From assembly GCA_041650035.1 (NCBI GenBank), contig JBAZLY010000031.1, positions 1-11,889 of the forward strand: DNA of 11,889 nt, read 5' to 3'. The notes below the pieces were generated by a model. That model did not search any database, was not told the origin of the DNA, and worked only from the letters and a program-made list of their open reading frames with translations. Shown in pieces: positions 6,176 to 11,889 of this stretch. Position 1 is the first letter of the stretch; each line of letters starts with the position of its first letter. A program made the position numbers and the translations under genes. Source of the stretch: JAQUQI01 sp041650035. GTDB taxonomy: Bacteria > Omnitrophota > Gorgyraeia > JABMRG01.

Positions 6176-6210
6176 AAAAGCCGCACTCTCTATATAGTGA
6201 GCGGTCTTTT
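6176..6210 (-). terminator. Intrinsic terminator after the gspM-like gene
   Basis: The minus strand shows AAAAG-A-CCG-CT-CACT, an eight-base loop, then AGTG-CGG-CTTTT, a long stem with two small bulges bordered by A and T runs. More T-rich DNA (GATATTTTACTATTTTTTC) follows. It lies about 45 bases after the tandem stops of the gspM-like gene and closes the gspG-to-gspM unit. The mirrored A and T runs would let it work on both strands. Confidence 0.7.
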
Positions 6211-6211
6211 A

Positions 6212-6243
6212 GGGTAACCAAAATCGCCGTTTGGGGGGTAACC
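6212..6243. repeat. Pair of GGGTAACC direct repeats
   Basis: GGGTAACC occurs at 6212-6219 and again at 6236-6243, 24 bases apart start to start, between the gspM-like stop and its terminator. Each copy is a near-palindrome (GGTAACC/GGTTACC). Two short copies could be chance or a protein site; nothing else supports a function. Confidence 0.3.
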
Positions 6244-6253
6244 ATAATTGTTA

Positions 6254-6784
6254 TTAAATAGATATTTTGGAGATAAGCATGGAGGCCCTGATCGATACAG
6301 CCTGCTGGCCCCCTCTTGTATTAAGGTTTAATTTATCTATCTTGATAAGTTGGGGGGAATTTTTGATTTCGTAAATAAACTTTATCAGGGCATCCATACC
6401 TGATTCCGTTTCTATCTCCACTTCAAATTGCCTGAAATACTGTTTCTGCTTGGCGGGTTTGGGCCTCATACTTGTTATGCTTAATCCTGTCCTCTGGGCT
6501 GCCTTTTCAAGCTCATCAAGGACAACCGTAACTGCCTGTTCATCATTAACTGCCCGCTTCAGGCGCTGGGTAAAACCAGCATACTCATCTTCTATCCTGG
6601 ACTTGTCCTTCATCAGGACAAGGGACTTATGCAATTTCGCCTTGATAAGACCGATCCTGTTATCCACATTATGCCAACGCGTTATCAGCGGTTCCAATAA
6701 TACGGCGTATACCAGCGACAGCGACACGACAGATATCACCACAGACAATATATATTTTTCCCGAGATGAAAATCTTTTCAACAT
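6254..6784 (-). CDS. gspM: GspM/PilO-like inner-membrane platform protein
   Basis: Small bitopic protein of the GspM/PilO type, which pairs with GspL/PilN to form the inner-membrane platform. The 176 residues comprise a short basic N-terminus (MLKRFSSREK), one membrane helix (about 12-31), a periplasmic coiled coil (about 38-100: NRIGLIKAKLHKSL through VVLDELEKAAQRTGL) and a ferredoxin-like domain (about 100-176: SITSMRPKPAK, FEVEIETES, LIKFIYEIKNSPQLIKIDKLNL). The NSPQLI...I segment is typical of PilO/GspM families. The ATG at 6784 has GAGGG ten bases upstream, next to the stop of the GspL-like gene 17 bases away. It is the last gene of its unit, ends in tandem TAA TAA and is followed by an intrinsic terminator. 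Whether it is nearer GspM or PilO cannot be settled by eye. Confidence 0.8.
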   Translation of the reverse strand: MLKRFSSREKYILSVVISVVSLSLVYAVLLEPLITRWHNVDNRIGLIKAKLHKSLVLMKDKSRIEDEYAGFTQRLKRAVNDEQAVTVVLDELEKAAQRTGLSITSMRPKPAKQKQYFRQFEVEIETESGMDALIKFIYEIKNSPQLIKIDKLNLNTRGGQQAVSIRASMLISKISI

Positions 6785-6801
6785 GAAGATGCGGCCCTCA
6801 T

Positions 6802-8298
6802 TTAAATACGCCCTTCGCTTTCCTGCTCACGTTCCGGCACTGCCTTAAAATTACATCTTAACTGAAAATCGACCGATACGGTCTCCCCTGACTGCCTTTG
6901 CACTACCGAACCAGTCTGAACATTACTGAATGCCTCCGAGGATTCTATCAATGAAACAAGGCTGAAAACATCCGACATCCTGACAGCTTTACCGCTAAAA
7001 CGAACTGTCTTTGCCTCGTCATCATAATCAAAATCAATCAACGATATCCCCGCAGGGATCAGATTATACAGATTATATATAACATCTAATGACGAGGCAC
7101 CCTGCGCCAAATACGATTTTATGCTTTTTAGCCTTTTAAGCTTTGTCTCTAAATGATCCGATGTCTTATCAATCTGCCTATACAGCGCCTCAAGATCCCT
7201 TAACAGCCTTTCCTTCCGGCTAACCTTTATAAAATAAACGGTAAAAAGGGCCGCACATATAAAAGTAAAGATGAAAAGCCCTGCCGCAACCCTTTTGAAT
7301 AACAGCCTTTTTTTGTTTGTCTGCTTGCGCGCGCGCGGTATCAGGTTGATCCCCGCGGTTATGCAGGCCGCACCGCATACGGAACAGACCGAGGAGTTTT
7401 CCGGTATGCCGAATTCGCTCAAGGCATTGTCAGACAGCTTGACACCATACAACGGGTTGAAATACGCCGATAAAATATTGGCATCCATCTTTAGGCAATC
7501 TAAAAAAACTTCGCCGGCGGCAACAGCGCCTGTCAGGATAATTTTCGTAATGCCGTTGCCCGGGCCATCTTTTTCCTTCAGATATAAGGTGATAGATTGC
7601 TTTATCTCATGGAGCAATGCGGCCTGGGGTATGCCTGCCTGCGTGTTGGCACCAAGTAAACCATCAGCACCTAAGGCTATCGACCTGCTAAAACAAAGCC
7701 CGGCAGAAGAAACTACCGCTATCTCGGTCGTGTCCGCGTCGATATTTACAAAGCATATATTTTCTCCAGGGCCGGGGGATAGACCTGCCATATCAAGCCA
7801 GCCTACCGCGGTCTCTGAACTGAAATAGATCTGTTTAAGCCTTAAGGAATACGCGCCCAACAGGGAATCCAACCGCGTCAACTCTGACTTTGGAGAGATC
7901 ACCAGCAATATCTTTGAATAACCCTGTTCATCCGTTTCAATTACCCTATAATCAGATACTATATCCTCCTGCGAATAAGGTGTTTGTTTCGTTATCTCAA
8001 ATGACAACATCTTATCAATCTCGGCCTTAGCGACCGCGGGAAGTTTGATATACCTCGTAATAACCTTTTGTCTTGGAATAATTGCCGTTATCTCGTTAAA
8101 GTTGATGCCGTTAGAGGCGATGGTCTCGGCAAAAGCAGATGATATATCCGCTTCGGAAAGTCCTGATACCGGTTTTACGATAAGGCGTATAGCTAGAGGG
8201 GCTTTGCCGGAGACGGCAAACTGGGCAAGTTTAATGTACTTTTCATCGACCTGAATAAAAAGCTTATGGTTGACGTTGAAGGCAGAGGTTATTTTCAA
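6802..8298 (-). CDS. gspL: PilM-PilN-type fusion in the GspL position
   Basis: A 498-residue protein combining two pilus-assembly modules in the order expected of GspL. Residues 13-310 form an actin-like PilM-type cytoplasmic domain (LFIQVDEKYIKLAQ, EIDKMLSFEITKQTPYS, ICFVNIDADTTEIAVV, KIILTGAVA). INLIPR (317-322) matches the PilN N-terminal motif that docks into PilM. A membrane helix (about 336-357) leads into a coiled coil (362-395) and a PilN/GspL ferredoxin-like periplasmic domain (403-485). It should recruit the GspE motor and bind the GspM-like protein encoded next. The frame is open to 8433, overlapping gspK by over 100 bases, but TTG 8298 has AGGAG seven bases upstream and lies four bases after the gspK stop. 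From there the protein begins right at the first strand of the domain, so TTG is chosen. Confidence 0.85.
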   Translation of the reverse strand: MKITSAFNVNHKLFIQVDEKYIKLAQFAVSGKAPLAIRLIVKPVSGLSEADISSAFAETIASNGINFNEITAIIPRQKVITRYIKLPAVAKAEIDKMLSFEITKQTPYSQEDIVSDYRVIETDEQGYSKILLVISPKSELTRLDSLLGAYSLRLKQIYFSSETAVGWLDMAGLSPGPGENICFVNIDADTTEIAVVSSAGLCFSRSIALGADGLLGANTQAGIPQAALLHEIKQSITLYLKEKDGPGNGITKIILTGAVAAGEVFLDCLKMDANILSAYFNPLYGVKLSDNALSEFGIPENSSVCSVCGAACITAGINLIPRARKQTNKKRLLFKRVAAGLFIFTFICAALFTVYFIKVSRKERLLRDLEALYRQIDKTSDHLETKLKRLKSIKSYLAQGASSLDVIYNLYNLIPAGISLIDFDYDDEAKTVRFSGKAVRMSDVFSLVSLIESSEAFSNVQTGSVVQRQSGETVSVDFQLRCNFKAVPEREQESEGRI

Positions 8299-8302
8299 TG
8301 TC

Positions 8303-9406
8303 CTACTCCTGATACCAAAATACAGCTGTCGGAAAATTCCTTTTATCCGAGAAAAGATAAACCGCCTCAAGGCGTGACTTAACGCCGCTAACATCCGCCG
8401 TAACACTGACACGGTAAGTGTCAGAGGCAACACATATCTGTGCGGTGCCGATAGATAATAACTCCCTTATACGGTTATATTCATCCGTTGTTATACTATA
8501 AATGTTAGCATACCAGTCAGGGTCTTGTAAATTCTTAATTTCGACTAATCCATTTTCCTGCCGGTCGATCACTTCAGGCCCAAAACCGAACCAGGCATCG
8601 TCCTGTGTGCCAATCAAACCGTCTTCCCCCTGTCTGTAACGGGCTATTTTAAACGCCAGTTCCGGAAAATCCTCTCCTATCAAAGCGTTAAGCGCAGCCT
8701 CGCTCGCCGTGTTGATATTTACCATGCCATTTCCGTAAACTGTTATATAGGGCCTTATACTGCGAAATATCCCCTCATCCATACCCTTAACAAGAAGGAG
8801 TTCATGGATACTATCAAAGGCCGCATTCTTGCATGCGTATGGCGGATTAAGTCCGTTATAATACCTGCTTTCCGCGCCATACAATAAGCCCCTCTCGGAT
8901 GAGGCAGTCACATCATCCGCGTCTCTCCAGTCTATTATTGAACCTGCCAAGGACAGGGCCTTACCCTCATCAATACCGAGAAACAAGAACAGGTTGCGCA
9001 GATTGTCTTCACAAGCGGTATTTACGTTTATCTTTGACTGTTCATCCATCAGGCCATAAAGGGTTACCGGCTTTTTATCATACCTGCCAGGGCCTGGATA
9101 TTCGTAACTAACAGTATAACGCCCTGGGCCGAAGGCATGAGCGCGGAAAAAAGACTCATTATTCGCCCACGCCTGGCTCAATGCATCTATGCCAGATGAC
9201 GCCCCTGACACGTATTCCATCCTTTTTTCTGCCAGTGCGCGTATAATTCCCGCGCGCGCAACAAAAATCGCCTTACGTTTATCCGTTTCATAGGATGCCA
9301 GCTTTAACGAGATAGAAGCCTGCCTGCCTACGGCAAACAGGCATAGTATGGCTACTATCCACAGAGATGCAATAAGTATTACGCCCTTATCATCCGCTCG
9401 AAACAA
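8303..9406 (-). CDS. gspK: Type II secretion minor pseudopilin GspK
   Basis: GspK caps the pseudopilus tip together with GspI and GspJ. The 367-residue product has the family's features: leader MFRADDKG cleaved before VILIASLWIVAILCLFAVG (Gly8|Val9), no glutamate at +5 (normal for GspK), and a globular domain with two alpha-helical inserts. INVNTACEDNLRNLF (about 125-139) and VNINTASEAALNALI (about 228-242) are helix-hairpin-helix-like repeats typical of GspK. GSIIDWRDADD is the usual family motif. Translation appears to begin at TTG 9406, directly abutting the gspJ TAA, with GGAGG five bases upstream; no ATG or GTG in frame would preserve the leader. Length is slightly above the usual 300-340. 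It ends four bases before the gspL start. Confidence 0.92.
   Translation of the reverse strand: MFRADDKGVILIASLWIVAILCLFAVGRQASISLKLASYETDKRKAIFVARAGIIRALAEKRMEYVSGASSGIDALSQAWANNESFFRAHAFGPGRYTVSYEYPGPGRYDKKPVTLYGLMDEQSKINVNTACEDNLRNLFLFLGIDEGKALSLAGSIIDWRDADDVTASSERGLLYGAESRYYNGLNPPYACKNAAFDSIHELLLVKGMDEGIFRSIRPYITVYGNGMVNINTASEAALNALIGEDFPELAFKIARYRQGEDGLIGTQDDAWFGFGPEVIDRQENGLVEIKNLQDPDWYANIYSITTDEYNRIRELLSIGTAQICVASDTYRVSVTADVSGVKSRLEAVYLFSDKRNFPTAVFWYQE
8306..8310 (-). promoter_or_regulatory. Ribosome binding site selecting the TTG start of gspL
   Basis: AGGAG lies seven bases before TTG 8298-8296 and inside the last codons of gspK. No ATG or GTG nearby in that frame has a comparable site, so this fixes the unusual start and removes the long apparent overlap with gspK. 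Confidence 0.7.
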
Positions 9407-10105
9407 TTAAACCTCCGAAGTTTTAAAATACAAAGGCCGCGCGGTAGGGATCTTTACGCGTTTGATAAGCCTTTGCGCCTTAAGAGTATTGGGATTTAAA
9501 TAAACGATTTCAATCCTTATCGCGAGAGGCAGGACATCTTCCTGCCATGACGCTATCCACTCATACGATGAACGCTGGCCCCGTGAATCTTCTCCGCCGT
9601 CAAGGTGAAGCTGCCGGTCATCCAAATAAAGATAAGAAAACTTTATATCCAAGACCTTATCCAAAAGAACATCATAAACACCCCGCGCCTTTACGGACGT
9701 TTTATTATCCGTGCTGTATTCGGCCAGTATAGCGGACATAGCCTGCCGCAAAGACTCCCTCCTTCTTATAAGCGAAAGATCATTTCCTGAACCCTCGGTT
9801 TCATAACTGATCCTGCCTGTGCCAATCGGGGCATTATCACCATCATCAATGAGACTTGCGAATGAAAGCCTATGTTCTTCGCCTTTAAAAGCGATGCTGC
9901 TTGAGAGATAGGCGTTTCTGAAGTCCTTTTCTACCACAGATAAAACAAATCTTAATTTCTGCTGAAAAGCGGCCTCCTGTGATATGCGCCCATAAGCGGC
10001 TATACCTGACCTGAAACAGGCATACATAACAACCGCTATCAATGAAAAAATAGAAATCGATATCAGGAGTTCAATAAGGGTAAAACCCTTTAAGGTCTTT
10101 GTCAT
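9407..10105 (-). CDS. gspJ: Type II secretion minor pseudopilin GspJ
   Basis: Pseudopilin of the tip complex with GspI and GspK. The 232-residue product starts with a clean prepilin leader, MTKTLKG|FTLIELLISISIFSLIAVVMY, with glycine at -1 and glutamate at +5 (Glu12). A beta-rich globular domain of about 190 residues follows, with the GspJ-like FRSGIAAYGRI and LRFVLSVVEKDFRNA segments and a C-terminal LAIRIEIVYLNP strand. Length is typical for GspJ. Its TAA stop is immediately followed by the TTG of gspK, so the two are translationally coupled. Only a weak ribosome binding site (GCGGGTG) precedes the ATG. Unlike its neighbours it is separated from the gene before it by 98 bases of non-coding DNA. 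Confidence 0.9.
   Translation of the reverse strand: MTKTLKGFTLIELLISISIFSLIAVVMYACFRSGIAAYGRISQEAAFQQKLRFVLSVVEKDFRNAYLSSSIAFKGEEHRLSFASLIDDGDNAPIGTGRISYETEGSGNDLSLIRRRESLRQAMSAILAEYSTDNKTSVKARGVYDVLLDKVLDIKFSYLYLDDRQLHLDGGEDSRGQRSSYEWIASWQEDVLPLAIRIEIVYLNPNTLKAQRLIKRVKIPTARPLYFKTSEV
9412..9416 (-). promoter_or_regulatory. Ribosome binding site selecting the TTG start of gspK
   Basis: GGAGG lies five bases before TTG 9406-9404 within the final codons of gspJ. It supports initiation at TTG directly after the gspJ stop (TAATTG). Confidence 0.7.
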
Positions 10106-10203
10106 AAATCAACACCCGCATTTGTTAAATTCTCTTCTCGCGGCATAAACCCAAATCCGGGCCGCAAGACAACCCGCGAGGCTGCAAACACATTATAACG
10201 ATA
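10106..10203 (-). other. Structured spacer between the gspI-like gene and gspJ
   Basis: The only sizeable gap within the pseudopilin cluster. It holds a perfect seven-base GC-rich inverted repeat, CTCGCGG/CCGCGAG, at 10137-10143 and 10174-10180. Inside the loop GCGG and a second CCGC register are possible. TATAAT occurs at 10197-10192 on the minus strand but without a good -35 box. A stem-loop without a U tract suggests RNA processing or translation control rather than termination. Confidence 0.35.
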
Positions 10204-10626
10204 TCAGCAGGACAGGCTTACGCCTTGTTCAACCGGGATATAAGAAACCAATTCAATCTTTCTGTCACCATCCTTTGACCAGTTCAGTTCGCAATACAAC
10301 CGTTCAATACCGAGGTCCTGTGCCTCATAACCATAACTCAAATCGCTTCTTTCCAGGGCCATGGCCTGCCTGCTAAAGGTAAAAGCCGTCTGGAGGAATA
10401 CCTCCTCCTGCCGCTTGGCGTCTACCGCCTTAGATACATAAAGGTCTAAATCAACATCGAAAATCTTCTCATCTAAAAACATAACCGCTTCATAATAGCT
10501 GTTCGTCAACGATATGGCCTGCAGTGAGGTCGAAAAAGCGTGATTAATAAGGATAACGGAAGATGAGACAAGCACGACAGTTATTAAAGCCTCTATCAGC
10601 AAAAAAGCCCTATTCTTTTTTTTCAT
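10204..10626 (-). CDS. gspI: GspI-like minor pseudopilin
   Basis: Prepilin-type protein in the GspI position of a G-H-I-J-K series. The 140-residue product has leader MKKKNRA followed by FLLIEALITVVLVSSSVILINHAF. Residue -1 is alanine rather than the usual glycine, and glutamate is present at +5 (Glu12). The segment after the helix (LTNSYYEAVMFLDEKIFD) matches the GspI pattern of a residue-rich helix with a conserved 'A..L...K'. The rest is divergent, and a terminal cysteine (LSC) ends the chain. The gene overlaps gspH by 17 bases, so its ATG lies inside the gspH C-terminal codons with GGTGG upstream. Assignment to GspI rests on the series order, size and helix; a generic prepilin is the alternative. 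Confidence 0.75.
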   Translation of the reverse strand: MKKKNRAFLLIEALITVVLVSSSVILINHAFSTSLQAISLTNSYYEAVMFLDEKIFDVDLDLYVSKAVDAKRQEEVFLQTAFTFSRQAMALERSDLSYGYEAQDLGIERLYCELNWSKDGDRKIELVSYIPVEQGVSLSC

Positions 10627-11116
10627 AGATATCCACCAGGCCCGTGATATGATCCAGCCGTACCGAAAGACATTTATTCTTTTTATTAACGATATTTATT
10701 ACCGCGGGGTTAGAGGTGCCGCCCGGAGAAAAATCTATGTGGTTCGTATCGGGATATATATTGAGCCCCCGTGGGGCGCTAAATACCCTGCCCCATCTCT
10801 CGGGCAGGCCTTTATAGCTGCCGTCCGGACCCCTAACTGTTATCTGGCAGGTATTATTTTCCGCGTCAACTATAACCCTGTAATATTTTCTTTCGAAGAT
10901 GGCCCGTTCACGGGCCAGATAGATCAATTGGGATATCCCCCTTGCGCACGAAGAGATACTTAAGTCATCATATGTCCTGCTGAAGATAGGCGTTGATAGA
11001 GAAACGATGATGAGCATGATCACGGTAACAAGCGCCAGCTCAATAATGGTAAAACCGGCTATACCCGGAATCGGATTAAATTTATTCTTTTGCGGCTTGC
11101 CAGTTAATAATATCAT
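10610..11116 (-). CDS. gspH: Type II secretion minor pseudopilin GspH
   Basis: GspH links the tip complex to the GspG shaft of the pseudopilus. From the chosen ATG the product has 168 residues: a longish basic leader (MILLTGKPQKNKFNPIPGIAG) cleaved before FTIIELALVTVIMLIIVSL (Gly21|Phe22, Glu26 at +5). The globular part carries the GspH signatures QLIYLARERAIFERKYYRV, RVFSAPRGLNI and FSPGGTSNPAVI. The frame is open upstream to 11218, overlapping gspG by 137 bases. ATG 11116 leaves only a 35-base overlap and a leader of plausible length. It has no strong ribosome binding site, and ATG 11158 (preceded by AGGTG) is a less likely alternative. The end overlaps gspI. Confidence 0.85.
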   Translation of the reverse strand: MILLTGKPQKNKFNPIPGIAGFTIIELALVTVIMLIIVSLSTPIFSRTYDDLSISSCARGISQLIYLARERAIFERKYYRVIVDAENNTCQITVRGPDGSYKGLPERWGRVFSAPRGLNIYPDTNHIDFSPGGTSNPAVINIVNKKNKCLSVRLDHITGLVDIYEKKE

Positions 11117-11504
11117 CGGCACTTTCAATACCGTCAGGGCCATATGAAAAAAGGTCATAATCACCTGTATTATGTATGCCGGGGCACATATAAATATAAG
11201 GGCTCCCCCACGGGTCAAGAGGCGTCTTCTTTATATATGGCCCTTTCCAATTAGGCGGCACCGGCGATGAGGATGGCTTATAGATCAATGCGTCTATACC
11301 CTGCTCGGTAACAGGATACATGCCGTTATCAAGTTCATATAGATCCAGCGCGGTGGCTAAATGCGCCTCTATCTGCGCCTGCGCCGCCGCGGCCCGGGCC
11401 TGTTGGGATCTTCCGACTAGCCTCGGCACGACCATAGCCACAAGGACACTTATAATAATAACAACAAGCATTAGCTCTATAAGAGTAAACGCCCTATTCT
11501 TCAT
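11082..11504 (-). CDS. gspG: Type II secretion major pseudopilin GspG
   Basis: Shaft subunit of the pseudopilus, 140 residues. The leader MKNRA is cleaved before FTLIELMLVVIIISVLVAMVVPRLVGR; -1 is alanine and +5 is glutamate (Glu10). The globular domain has the GspG hallmarks: ALDLYELDNGMYPVTEQGIDALI, PPNWKGPYIKKTPLDPWGSPYIY, and the calcium-loop segment DYDLFSYGPDGIESADDIINW. The full family length is present. AGGAGAG seven bases before ATG 11504 is a good ribosome binding site. It follows the LacI-type regulator after 18 bases with no room for a promoter, which implies that the secretion genes are read through from the regulator gene. Confidence 0.96.
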   Translation of the reverse strand: MKNRAFTLIELMLVVIIISVLVAMVVPRLVGRSQQARAAAAQAQIEAHLATALDLYELDNGMYPVTEQGIDALIYKPSSSPVPPNWKGPYIKKTPLDPWGSPYIYMCPGIHNTGDYDLFSYGPDGIESADDIINWQAAKE

Positions 11505-11522
11505 ATGTCTCTCCTGATATTT

Positions 11523-11889
11523 TTATTTCTTAACGCATGAACCACGCTCTATAAGCTTAGTCTTCAATAACGTCTTAACAGGCACTTTTTTCACTCCTGT
11601 CACGATTTGGTAAAGCAGTTCCATGCCGAGCCTGCCCATCTCAACAATAGGCTGCCAGACCGTTGTAAGAGGTACGGGGGAATAAGCGCATAAGGGATTA
11701 TCATCAAATCCGACAATAGAAATATCTTCAGGCACGCTTAAGCCTTTATGCCTGATAACATCTATCGCCTCCATAGCCATTACATCGCTGGCGCAAAATA
11801 TGGCGGTAGGCCTCTGGGTAAGGTCTATCAGGGTCTCGGCCGCCTTCCTGGCAGGAGAGCGCAGATAATGGCCGACAGTAATATAACTT
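11523..11889 (-). CDS. LacI/GalR-family transcriptional regulator (N-terminus beyond window edge)
   Basis: The visible 121 residues are the C-terminal part of a periplasmic-binding-protein-like effector domain of the LacI/GalR family. The frame is open through the right edge of the window, so the HTH is missing. Diagnostic segments are RPTAIFCASDVMAMEAIDVIRHKGLSVPEDISIVGFDDNP, then SPVPLTTVWQPIVEMGRLGMELL, ending TKLIERGSC near the C-terminus. Such proteins usually bind a sugar and control carbohydrate genes; the ligand cannot be told from this part. It is co-directional with and 18 bases upstream of gspG, so it is likely the first or an early gene of the secretion operon. Local control of secretion by a carbohydrate signal is inference. 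Confidence 0.92.
   Translation of the reverse strand, partial: SYITVGHYLRSPARKAAETLIDLTQRPTAIFCASDVMAMEAIDVIRHKGLSVPEDISIVGFDDNPLCAYSPVPLTTVWQPIVEMGRLGMELLYQIVTGVKKVPVKTLLKTKLIERGSCVKK

Noticed and set aside
6212..6243. GGGTAACC repeats as an attachment site or start of a CRISPR array
   Set aside because: There are only two eight-base copies, with no integrase, cas gene or further units nearby.
7271..7828. Plus-strand open frame of 185 codons opposite gspL
   Set aside because: It is antisense to the PilM-PilN-type gene, shows no family features and has no ribosome binding site that I could credit.
8299..8433. Longer N-terminus for the GspL-like protein (45 extra residues)
   Set aside because: The extension is the out-of-frame reading of the gspK 3' end and lacks family similarity; the TTG with AGGAG fits better.

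Overview
The window is a chromosomal fragment of an uncultured-type Gram-negative (diderm) bacterium. All 14 protein genes lie on the minus strand, so transcription runs from high to low coordinates. The mix of a pseudopilin-based secretion system with an outer-membrane secretin, a short DUF5679 zinc ribbon, heavy use of ATA and AGG codons and 'RA|F-T-L-I-E' prepilin leaders would suit a PVC-related lineage such as Omnitrophota. That placement is inference from style, not proof.

In transcriptional order, region 1 (11889 to 6254) starts with the C-terminal part of a LacI/GalR-type regulator. An apparently continuous type II secretion operon follows 18 bases later: gspG, gspH, gspI-like, gspJ and gspK (pseudopilins), a PilM-PilN-type fusion that fills the GspL role, and a GspM/PilO-like protein. 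It ends with tandem TAA stops and an intrinsic terminator at 6176-6210. Both gspK and gspL appear to start at TTG behind good Shine-Dalgarno sequences.

Region 2 (6253 to 2289) opens with a sigma70-type promoter (TTGACA-17-TAAACT). Its roughly 100-base leader carries a strong intrinsic terminator and a possible competing antiterminator before the first gene. The genes are a MerR-type HTH protein, an ExeA/GspA-type ATPase, a GspC/GspB/PilP-like inner-membrane protein with an HR domain, and a secretin. The secretin ends in what looks like a TonB/TolA-type C-terminal domain, which is the most unusual protein feature here. Together regions 1 and 2 provide the pseudopilus, the inner-membrane assembly platform and the outer-membrane channel. 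The GspE ATPase, the GspF platform protein and the prepilin peptidase are not in the window.

Region 3 (2288 to 1) is housekeeping. A consensus promoter (TTGACT-17-TACAAT) drives a 47-residue DUF5679 zinc-ribbon protein, then rsfS (ribosomal silencing factor), then argS (arginyl-tRNA synthetase), which runs off the left edge. A GC-rich hairpin overlapping the rsfS stop codon separates rsfS from argS.

I saw no rRNA, tRNA, CRISPR array, insertion sequence or phage gene. No stretch over 300 bases lacks a gene; the longest, 6014-6253, is filled with regulatory signals.
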